Source: Candidatus Portnoybacteria bacterium CG_4_10_14_0_2_um_filter_44_20
GTDB lineage: Bacteria > Patescibacteriota > Minisyncoccia > Portnoybacterales > GCA-002795985
DNA length: 5,110 nucleotides
Direction of reading: 5' to 3'
Assembly (NCBI GenBank): GCA_002792395.1
Contig: PFOG01000095.1
Location: 1-5,110, forward strand
Below, in pieces: positions 1-4,899 of the stretch. The notes beneath the pieces are model-generated. The model had not been told where the DNA came from and made no database searches. It was given only the letters and a program-made list of their open reading frames with translations. The first letter of the stretch is position 1. Each line of letters starts with the position of its first letter. Both the position numbers and the translations under genes were made by a program.

Positions 1-2229
1 AGCGCGCTAAAGAAGAAAGAGCCGAAAAGATTTAAATATCTTGCGGAAGGCGGAGCTTTTTTAAATTTGCAGGGGTTGGAATTAGCTCCGATTGAGGGCA
101 TTGATACAGAAAAAACAAATCAGCTGGCAAAGATTGTCCGTGGGTTGGCTTTCTCGGCGATTGACGCGGCAAAATCCGGGCATCCGGGCGGTTCGTCCTC
201 AAAAGTTGAGCAGGTTTTATCGCTTTTGACCAGCGGAGTTTTGGCGTTTGACCCGATGGAGCCGAAGCATCCGGGACGGGACAGGGTTGTCTGGTCCGCC
301 GGGCATTGCACTCCTTTAATTCACGCGATTTTGGTTTTGATTTACGAATCGCTGAACATATCCGGCCACAAAATTGACGAAGAAATGAAAAATAAGCTGG
401 GTGGGCATTTGGCAAGTTGTTTGCCACGTTTCCGCCATTGCGACGGGCCTTCGGGTCATGCGGAGTCGCACAACGCGTTGGTTGATATTTCAACCGGTTC
501 TTCGGGGCACGGATTTTCCGCGGCCTTGGGTTTGGCTTTGTTGCAAAAATCATGTGGATTGCCGCCGAAGGTTTTTGTTTTCGCGGGCGACGCGGAAACA
601 GAAGAAGGGATGAGTTATGAGGCGAGGAATATAATTCATACTTTGGGAATTGATAATGTAATTGTGAGCTTAGACTATAATCATTTTGGCATTGACGGGC
701 CGATTGAAGAGGTTATTTCAACTCCATATCTCAACCATTGGTTCGGCGCCGGCTGGAATGTGATTGAGGTTGACGGACACAATGTTTTAGAGCTTGTTTA
801 TGCTTATAGAAAAGCTGAAGATGGATTTGGAAACGGACGCCCCACTGTCGTTATTTGCCACACAATAAAGGGTAGGGACTATGGGAAGACGGAGAACACA
901 AGCGATTCCCACGGCACGCCCGCGCCTCACGAAGAATACGTGGAAATATTAAAGAAGCTTGGATTCGATATCCCCGGGATTAAAGGAGACGTGGCAAAAG
1001 ATATCGACATTATTTTGTCTCAGTTAAGTAAAGACAAAGTCGATTACTTTTTGGGGCGTCTGGAAATCGGGAAACAAAAAATAGAAACAGAAGAAAACTT
1101 AGCCAAGAAAATGAATAAGGAGTTAGCAGGCAGGCCGATGGTTGATTACCATTCAATTAAGCGGCCGGAAGTTTTGCCCGCTGAATTAGTTTTTGAAGAA
1201 GGGGGGGCGACGGCAACACGGAAAGCCACCGAAGCGTTCTTTAAGTGGCTAATGAAAGAAACCGCCTTTTTTTATTTGGGGGCGGGGGATTTGATGAAAT
1301 CAATCTTAACCGGCGCCGCGGAAAATGTTTATGGCGTGATAGATAAAGACAATCCTTATGGCCGGGGAATTCGTTTCGGCATCGCGGAACAAAATATGGC
1401 CATGATGTCGACGGCTTTAACACAAGATATTTTGCCCGGCGGGTTTCAGGCAATGAGCGTCTTTTCTTCCTACGGAGTTTTTACTTCCATAATGAGCAAT
1501 CCGGTCAGAATGGCCCTGATTAACAACGCGGTTAATCCCAAGGCCAAGGGATTCTTTATAATGCTGGCGGCGCATGACGGAATGGAAACGGGCGAAGACG
1601 GGCCGACGCATCACGGATTATTCTGGATGTCTTTGTTTAACGCCTATCCGGGCATTAAGGTTTATAAACCAATGGATGCCAACGAAACAATTGAAATGCT
1701 TTTTCATGCCATAGAAAAAGGAGAGCCAATTGCTTTGTCGGTTGCCAGACCGAATACGCCAGTTTTCAAGCGAGAGGACAATGGCGATTATGTTGTGCCT
1801 CCAGCCAAGGAAGCAATTAACGGCGCTTATGTTTTTAAGCCATTTAGAGAAAACAGCAAGCCAAAAAAGATTTTGGCGATTTGCGGCGGGCAAGTGATGG
1901 CTAATGTTTTGGAAATTTTGCCGGAACTGGAAAGGGGTTTGGATATCAAATTAGTGGCGGTGACTTCACCCGAATTATTCGAGGATTTACGCGGAAGCAA
2001 TCCGGAAAAGGCAAAAGAAATTTTGCCCGACGAAGAAAGGCAATATGTTGTAACCTTGCATAACGGCTGGCCCGGGTTTATGTATCCTTTTATTTTGCCG
2101 GCCGGCTACGACAAACGAGCGATCGGCGTTAAAAAATTTCTTAAATCCGGTCCTCGGGCAGAAGTTTATAAATTGGCTGAATTTGACCCCGATGGATTGA
2201 AAAAAAAGATTTTAGGGGCGGTAGAATAG
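1..2229 (+). CDS. tkt: Transketolase, 5'-truncated by the window edge
   Basis: Thiamine-diphosphate (ThDP) enzyme that moves two-carbon ketol units between sugar phosphates in the non-oxidative pentose phosphate pathway; cytosolic. The frame is open from base 1 with no stop, so the true start probably lies upstream. The first in-window start codon is TTG at 67, which would give 720 aa; numbering below is from that TTG. The N-terminal ThDP domain has SGHPGG (His39), WSAGH (76-80), TGSSGHGFS (143-151) and a ThDP motif GDAETEEG (174-181) with Asn205 at the expected spacing; GDA replaces the usual GDG. SHGTP (281-285) matches the transketolase active-site His. The pyrimidine domain has FGIAEQNM with catalytic Glu441, then HDGMETGEDGPTHHG. 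A C-terminal transketolase domain follows (about 600-720). The full domain set argues against a split transketolase or a PDH E1. At 720 aa or more it is longer than the usual 620-670. GGAAGGCGGAG at 45-55 lies 11 nt before the TTG, so a start there is possible but less likely. It ends in TAG. Confidence 0.93.
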   Translation, partial: SALKKKEPKRFKYLAEGGAFLNLQGLELAPIEGIDTEKTNQLAKIVRGLAFSAIDAAKSGHPGGSSSKVEQVLSLLTSGVLAFDPMEPKHPGRDRVVWSAGHCTPLIHAILVLIYESLNISGHKIDEEMKNKLGGHLASCLPRFRHCDGPSGHAESHNALVDISTGSSGHGFSAALGLALLQKSCGLPPKVFVFAGDAETEEGMSYEARNIIHTLGIDNVIVSLDYNHFGIDGPIEEVISTPYLNHWFGAGWNVIEVDGHNVLELVYAYRKAEDGFGNGRPTVVICHTIKGRDYGKTENTSDSHGTPAPHEEYVEILKKLGFDIPGIKGDVAKDIDIILSQLSKDKVDYFLGRLEIGKQKIETEENLAKKMNKELAGRPMVDYHSIKRPEVLPAELVFEEGGATATRKATEAFFKWLMKETAFFYLGAGDLMKSILTGAAENVYGVIDKDNPYGRGIRFGIAEQNMAMMSTALTQDILPGGFQAMSVFSSYGVFTSIMSNPVRMALINNAVNPKAKGFFIMLAAHDGMETGEDGPTHHGLFWMSLFNAYPGIKVYKPMDANETIEMLFHAIEKGEPIALSVARPNTPVFKREDNGDYVVPPAKEAINGAYVFKPFRENSKPKKILAICGGQVMANVLEILPELERGLDIKLVAVTSPELFEDLRGSNPEKAKEILPDEERQYVVTLHNGWPGFMYPFILPAGYDKRAIGVKKFLKSGPRAEVYKLAEFDPDGLKKKILGAVE

Positions 2230-2247
2230 AGTTTTATATCATCAGTT

Positions 2248-2276
2248 TGTCATGCCGGGCTTGACCCGGCATCCAG
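2248..2276. repeat. Palindromic repeat upstream of GIY-YIG copy 1
   Basis: Arms ATGCCGGG (2252-2259) and CCCGGCAT (2265-2272) form a perfect 8-bp stem with a 5-nt loop. The unit starts TGTCAT and ends ATCCAG, the same ends as the palindrome before GIY-YIG copy 2. The repeats downstream of each nuclease gene have these ends in inverted order (CTGGAT...ATGACA). It lies 19 nt after the transketolase stop and 7 nt before the nuclease ATG. It could fold in the mRNA leader or slow transcription out of the transketolase gene, but no T-run follows, so a classic intrinsic terminator is not supported. Confidence 0.8.
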
Positions 2277-2283
2277 ATTAAAG

Positions 2284-2608
2284 ATGAAACAGAAAAACTA
2301 TTATGTTTATATTCTGGCAAGCAAAAGAAATGGTACATTATATATTGTGAGCGGGACGCTCACGCAAGCTACGCTTAATAGGCGTTACGTCAGATTTGGA
2401 AAAAAGAATTTATCAACATAAAAATAATTTGATAGACGGGTTTACCAAAAAATATAGAATTCATAATCTTGTTTTTTATGAGCAGACAACAGATGCGCAT
2501 GCCGCCATTAGCAGAGAAAAGAATCTCAAAAATTGGAAAAGAAAGTGGAAGCTGTCATTAATAGAAAAGGCTAATCCTGAATGGAAGGATTTATATCAAG
2601 AGCTTTAA
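2284..2608 (+). pseudogene. GIY-YIG (URI family) endonuclease, copy 1, interrupted by a 34-bp insert
   Basis: Single-domain GIY-YIG nuclease, a family that cuts DNA using a conserved Tyr, Arg and Glu. The ATG at 2284 opens a frame encoding YYVYILASKRNGTLYI, which matches the GIY...YIG core. After codon 21 (Ile, ATT) a 34-bp insert (2347-2380) shifts the frame. At 2381 the correct sequence resumes in another frame as GVTSDLEKR, through ISREKNLKNWKRKWK and NPEWKDLY, to TAA at 2606-2608. Without the insert the protein is 96 aa, normal for the family, with the catalytic Arg (EKR) and Glu (REK) present. Reading through the insert ends at TAA 2419-2421 after 45 codons. A TTG at 2396 could start a 70-aa C-terminal fragment, which would lack the GIY-YIG core. 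It is probably inactive unless the insert is bypassed. No clear ribosome binding site is visible. Palindromic repeats flank the gene on both sides. Confidence 0.85.
2347..2380 (+). repeat. 34-bp hairpin insert, copy 1, inside the YIG codons
   Basis: The element is bounded by comparison with the uninterrupted GIY-YIG reading: TAT ATT (Tyr Ile) ends at 2346 and GGC GTT (Gly Val) starts at 2381. It opens with stem GTGAGCG (2347-2353), loop GGA, stem CGCTCAC (2357-2363), a perfect 7-bp hairpin. AAGC-TAC-GCTT follows, then ends TTAATA. It is base-for-base identical to 3918-3951. With matching flanks the identical block spans 48 bp. The boundary is uncertain by 1 bp because G occurs on both sides. 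No clear target-site duplication is visible. Its length is not a multiple of three, so it breaks the frame. Confidence 0.88.
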
Positions 2609-2613
2609 TAATT

Positions 2614-2689
2614 CTGGATTCTGGCTGGAGTTTACCCCGTACTGGATTCCCGCTTTCGCGGGAATGACAGATGCGGGGCCAGAATGACA
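2614..2689. repeat. Nested palindromic repeat after GIY-YIG copy 1
   Basis: One repeat sits inside another. The inner unit (2642-2669) runs CTGGAT...ATGACA with stem ATTCCCGC / GCGGGAAT and loop TTTC; its ATTCCC-N8-GGGAAT form resembles the dRS3-type repeats of Neisseria. The outer unit (2614-2689) also begins CTGGATTC and ends GAATGACA, with arms ATTCTGGC (2618-2625) and GCCAGAAT (2678-2685) plus CCCCG (2635-2639) and CGGGG (2674-2678). The outer right arm overlaps the first possible ATG of the next gene (2684). Confidence 0.78.
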
Positions 2690-2701
2690 AATAGAAAAAA
2701 T

Positions 2702-3724
2702 ATGTTCGATGTTGTCACATTCGGTTCGGCGACGAGGGATATATTTGTCAGGAGTAAAGACTTTAAAATCATAGAGAGTCTCGATTTTGTGACCGGCAAG
2801 GGGCTGGCTATCAATGCTGGTTCTAAAGTTTATGTCGACGAGTTAATTTTTGCTTCCGGTGGCGGGGGGACGAATACGGCCGCCACATTTACTTCACAGG
2901 GTTTGAAAGTCGCTTATGTTGGTTTGGTTGGCAATGATAGTTCCGGCAAGGAGGTTGTTGCTGAATTGAAAAAACTCGGCGTTATTTATGATTTTATCAA
3001 AGACACCGATGGGGCTGATACGCCCGTTAGCATAATTTTATCAGCGCCAAAGCGCGAGCGGAGTATTTTGGTTTACGAAGGCGCTTCGCACTTATTAACC
3101 AAAGAAGATATTCTTTGGGAAAAAATTAAAAGCGCGAAATGGTTTTACATATCAGGTTTGTCAGGCGAATCATCTAAAGTTTTTCCCGAAATTATTAATT
3201 TTGCTAAACCCCAAAGGAAAACCTCCGGTTTCCTACGGGGTAAAGAAAACAATATTAAACTGGCGGTTAATCCCGGGCATGATCAGTTGACTAAAGACCT
3301 AAATCTTTTAAAGTCGCTGCTGAACAAAATCGATATTTTAATAGTAAACCAGGAGGAAGCGAGTATTATAACTGGAATTGATTATCAAAACGAAGAAGAA
3401 TTATTTAAAAAATTAGACGAATTGGTGGATGGTATTGTCGTAATGAGCAAAGGACCTGATGGGGTGGCGGTTTCTGACGGCAAAGTTATTTATCGCGCTG
3501 GAATTCCGAATTCAGGCTATGTGGACAGAACTGGTTCGGGTGATGCTTTTGGCTCTGGTTTTGTTTCGGCAATTATGCAAGGAAAGAGTATAGAATTAGC
3601 GATCCAATTAGGCACAGCTAACGCTACTTCGGTCGTGCAGAAAATCGGCGCCAAAAATGGTATACTGAAGAAAGGCGAATGGGGGGAATGGGAGAGGGTT
3701 GGGGTAACCAAGACACCAATTTAA
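2702..3724 (+). CDS. PfkB-family carbohydrate kinase (ribokinase-like)
   Basis: Cytosolic kinase that transfers phosphate from ATP to a sugar or nucleoside; the exact substrate cannot be read from the sequence. Numbering is from ATG 2702, giving 340 aa. The substrate region shows FGSATRD (7-13) and GGGGTNTAA (53-61), the N-terminal PfkB pattern. NPGHD (190-194) and VNQEEA (215-220, Asn and Glu typical of Mg/phosphate contacts) follow. SKGPDG (249-254) precedes the C-terminal signature DRTGSGDAFGSG (275-286), with catalytic base Asp281. An in-frame ATG at 2684 would add six residues, but it lies within the arm of the upstream repeat, and the family N-terminus begins close to FDVVTFG, so 2702 is preferred. 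Neither start has a convincing Shine-Dalgarno. Residues 170-181 are a 12-residue palindromic-element insertion (see the entry at 3209). The gene follows transketolase on the same strand, separated by the GIY-YIG cassette; both enzymes fit pentose or other sugar-phosphate metabolism. Confidence 0.9.
   Translation: MFDVVTFGSATRDIFVRSKDFKIIESLDFVTGKGLAINAGSKVYVDELIFASGGGGTNTAATFTSQGLKVAYVGLVGNDSSGKEVVAELKKLGVIYDFIKDTDGADTPVSIILSAPKRERSILVYEGASHLLTKEDILWEKIKSAKWFYISGLSGESSKVFPEIINFAKPQRKTSGFLRGKENNIKLAVNPGHDQLTKDLNLLKSLLNKIDILIVNQEEASIITGIDYQNEEELFKKLDELVDGIVVMSKGPDGVAVSDGKVIYRAGIPNSGYVDRTGSGDAFGSGFVSAIMQGKSIELAIQLGTANATSVVQKIGAKNGILKKGEWGEWERVGVTKTPI
3209..3244 (+). repeat. 36-bp in-frame palindromic insert within the PfkB gene
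   Basis: The sequence inserts twelve codons (PQRKTSGFLRGK) between FAK and ENNIKLAVN, where the protein reads smoothly if they are removed. The flanking AAA occurs at both ends (3206-3208 and 3242-3244), as a short duplication might leave. The DNA is palindromic: ACCCC (3208-3212) pairs with GGGGT (3237-3241), and AGGAAA plus CC pairs with GGTTTCCT (3227-3234) around a TCC loop with one bulged A. Being a multiple of three, it keeps the frame. It lies before the substrate/Mg motifs in what should be a surface turn, so the kinase may still work. Confidence 0.75.
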
Positions 3725-3732
3725 AATAAGAA

Positions 3733-3757
3733 GGCTCTAGACTAGCAGATTAGAGCC
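3733..3757 (+). terminator. Hairpin after the PfkB gene, weak terminator candidate
   Basis: A perfect 7-bp stem, GGCTCTA (3733-3739) with TAGAGCC (3751-3757) around an 11-nt loop, begins 8 nt after the kinase stop. Its position suits a transcription terminator or mRNA 3'-end protection. No T-run follows (the next bases are ATAAGAAAATTAG), so the intrinsic terminator call is weak. Confidence 0.35.
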
Positions 3758-3821
3758 ATAAGAAAATTAGATTGTTGGGGTCGGGGGATAAAGTAGAATA
3801 ATTTAGAATCATGAACCTTTT

Positions 3822-3850
3822 TGTCATTCCGCATTTAATGCGGAATCCAG
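3822..3850. repeat. Palindromic repeat upstream of GIY-YIG copy 2
   Basis: Arms ATTCCGCATT (3826-3835) and AATGCGGAAT (3837-3846) form a 10-bp inverted repeat around a single T. The ends TGTCAT and ATCCAG match the repeat before copy 1, but the arm sequence differs, so the two are related by their ends and shape rather than being direct copies. It stops 4 nt before the nuclease ATG at 3855, so the fold would sit directly in the translation initiation region. Confidence 0.78.
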
Positions 3851-3854
3851 AAAA

Positions 3855-4179
3855 ATGCAATCCAAGACGTATTATGTTTATATTATGGCAAGTAAAAGAA
3901 ACGGCACTTTATATATTGTGAGCGGGACGCTCACGCAAGCTACGCTTAATAGGCGTAACATCAAATTTGAAAAAAAGAGTGTATGAGCATAAAAGCAATG
4001 CAATCGAAGGATTTACGAAAAAATATGGCGTCCACATCCTCGTGTATTATGAGCAGACACCCGATGTAATAAGCGCTATTGAAAGAGAAAAAAGAATTAA
4101 GAAATGGAAAAGAAAATGGAAGTTAGAAATAATTGAAAAATTAAATCCCAACTGGAAAGATTTGTATGATTTAATTTAG
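3855..4179 (+). pseudogene. GIY-YIG (URI family) endonuclease, copy 2, interrupted by the same 34-bp insert
   Basis: This is a diverged paralogue of the gene at 2284. The ATG at 3855 opens YYVYIMASKRNGTLYI; after codon 21 the 34-bp insert (3918-3951) shifts the frame. The correct sequence resumes at 3952 as GVTSNLKKRVYEHK, runs through AIEREKRIKKWKRKWK and NPNWKDLY, and ends at TAG 4177-4179. Without the insert it would be 96 aa with the expected Tyr, Arg and Glu residues. Reading through the insert stops at TGA 3984-3986 after 43 codons; a TTG at 3967 could start a 70-aa fragment without the GIY-YIG core. By hand count 17 of 21 residues before the insert and 49 of 75 after it match copy 1. 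The C-terminal part shows no further stops or frameshifts, which suggests the interruption is recent or that the coding sequence is still under selection. Confidence 0.85.
3918..3951 (+). repeat. 34-bp hairpin insert, copy 2, inside the YIG codons
   Basis: Identical over all 34 bases to 2347-2380 and placed at the same codon boundary (after Ile codon 21, before Gly). Stem GTGAGCG (3918-3924), loop GGA, stem CGCTCAC (3928-3934), then AAGC-TAC-GCTT. Host codons next to it differ between the copies (GGCGTTACG versus GGCGTAACA), showing that sequence identity falls off within a few bases of the insert. Confidence 0.88.
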
Positions 4180-4180
4180 T

Positions 4181-4269
4181 CTGGATTCCTGCTTTTCGCC
4201 CTTCGGGTGACCACCCGTAGGTGTGGCGCAGGAATGACATACGGGGTGGGAATGACAGATGCGGGGGTA
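4181..4269. repeat. Palindromic repeat after GIY-YIG copy 2
   Basis: Begins CTGGATTCCTGC and closes GCAGGAATGACA, with stem ATTCCTGC (4185-4192) and GCAGGAAT (4228-4235). The inside holds further small palindromes: CCC-TTC-GGG, GGGTG-AC-CACCC and CACC-CGTA-GGTG. Another GAATGACA follows at 4249-4256. The 19-base stretch starting GGGAATGACAG (4247-4265) also occurs after copy 1 at 2661-2678 and its neighbouring base, marking a shared right boundary for the two nuclease cassettes. Confidence 0.75.
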
Positions 4270-4290
4270 CAGGGTCGGAATTATATAAAT

Positions 4291-4764
4291 ATGGTTTATT
4301 ACAAAAACAAGGGATTCACCTTAATCGAATTACTGGTCGTCATTGCTATCATTGGCCTTCTGGCCAGCATTGTTTTGGTTTCTTTGAACAGCGCGCGGGC
4401 GAAGGCGAGGGATGTCAAAAGAAAGGTGGCTATCGATAGTGTTATTTTGGCTTTGGCAATGTATTACGATAACCATAATGTTTTTCCGGCTAATTCGTAT
4501 GCCGGGAGCCGTGGAACCGCGCTTAGTGGTTCCGACCTTATTTCTACGGCTCTTATCTCTGAAAAATTAATTTCCCGGATGCCAGTCGTTCCCTCCAATT
4601 CGGGGACATGTGGTGTCGCCTATTATTCCGGAACCTGGGATAGCGCGTAGAATGTTGCGATTTTAACAAAATTAGAAAAGCCCGATCCAAATTGTACTCC
4701 ATGGGGCACTTGGTATCAAACAGATTCTTATTGCAACGGTTATTATATTAAGGTTCTTCCCTAA
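4291..4764 (+). pseudogene. Type IV prepilin-like (pseudopilin) gene with in-frame TAG
   Basis: Prepilin-type protein exported to the membrane and assembled into type IV pili or a related system. The ATG at 4291 gives a short leader MVYYKNKG, then the class III signal FTLIE (cleavage after Gly8, Glu13 at +5) and a hydrophobic helix LLVVIAIIGLLASIVLVSL. Residues ARAKARDVKRK and the aligned helix DSVILALAMYYDNHNVFP are typical of short bacterial pseudopilins. A TAG at 4648-4650 stops it at 119 aa, but the same frame continues for 37 codons (NVAILTKLEKPDPNC... to TAA 4762-4764) with pilin-like Trp, Tyr and two more Cys residues. The intended product is therefore about 157 aa. Cys107 lies before the TAG and its likely disulfide partners lie after it. 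TAG ends other genes here, so a nonsense mutation is more likely than recoding. A truncated but stable 119-aa pilin is also possible. Starts further upstream would translate repeat DNA and are not credible. Confidence 0.78.
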
Positions 4765-4787
4765 AGATACAAAAATAAATTTTATTC

Positions 4788-4882
4788 TTCGAGCGAAACG
4801 AACGGAGTGAGTGGAGTCGAGAAGTAGTTTGCCCTGAGCTTGTCGAAGGGTTCTCGATTTGTCGCTACGCTCTTCACTCGAA
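4788..4882. repeat. Composite concentric palindrome between prepilin and the last gene
   Basis: Three concentric inverted repeats are visible. Outer: TTCGAGCGAA (4788-4797) against TTCACTCGAA (4873-4882), 9 of 10 paired. Middle: TCGAGAA (4817-4823) against TTCTCGA (4851-4857), perfect. Inner: CCCT (4832-4835) against AGGG (4847-4850). The whole 95-bp unit could form a long cruciform or RNA hairpin. It fills most of the gap between the prepilin remnant (stop at 4764) and the next ATG (4900); the remaining bases are AT-rich and show no gene. Confidence 0.72.
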
Positions 4883-4899
4883 CAATAGTTAAATTAATT

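Noticed and set aside
2347..2380. A self-splicing intron or intein in the GIY-YIG gene
   Set aside because: 34 bp is far too short for any known group I or II intron or intein, and no splice-core features are visible.
3772..3793. Possible sigma-70 promoter (TTGTTG, about 16 nt, TAGAAT) before GIY-YIG copy 2
   Set aside because: The -10 matches 5 of 6 but the -35 only 3 of 6, and the region is generally AT-rich, so chance is a sufficient explanation.
2248..4269. CRISPR-like array from the repeated palindromes
   Set aside because: The repeats vary in sequence, are inverted relative to each other, and are separated by genes rather than uniform spacers.
4207..4290. In-frame extension of the prepilin upstream to an ATG/GTG-type start near 4207
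   Set aside because: It would translate the interior of the palindromic repeat and give a non-pilin leader of about 28 extra residues. The ATG at 4291 gives a normal 8-residue leader before the FTLIE cleavage site.
4648..4650. Genome-wide recoding of UAG as sense
   Set aside because: TAG is the natural end of transketolase (2227-2229) and of GIY-YIG copy 2 (4177-4179), so it acts as a stop here. UGA recoding known in some CPR lineages would not explain it either.
4863..4870. GCTACGCT shared between the 34-bp insert and the composite palindrome
   Set aside because: An 8-base match without extended similarity is too short to link the two elements.
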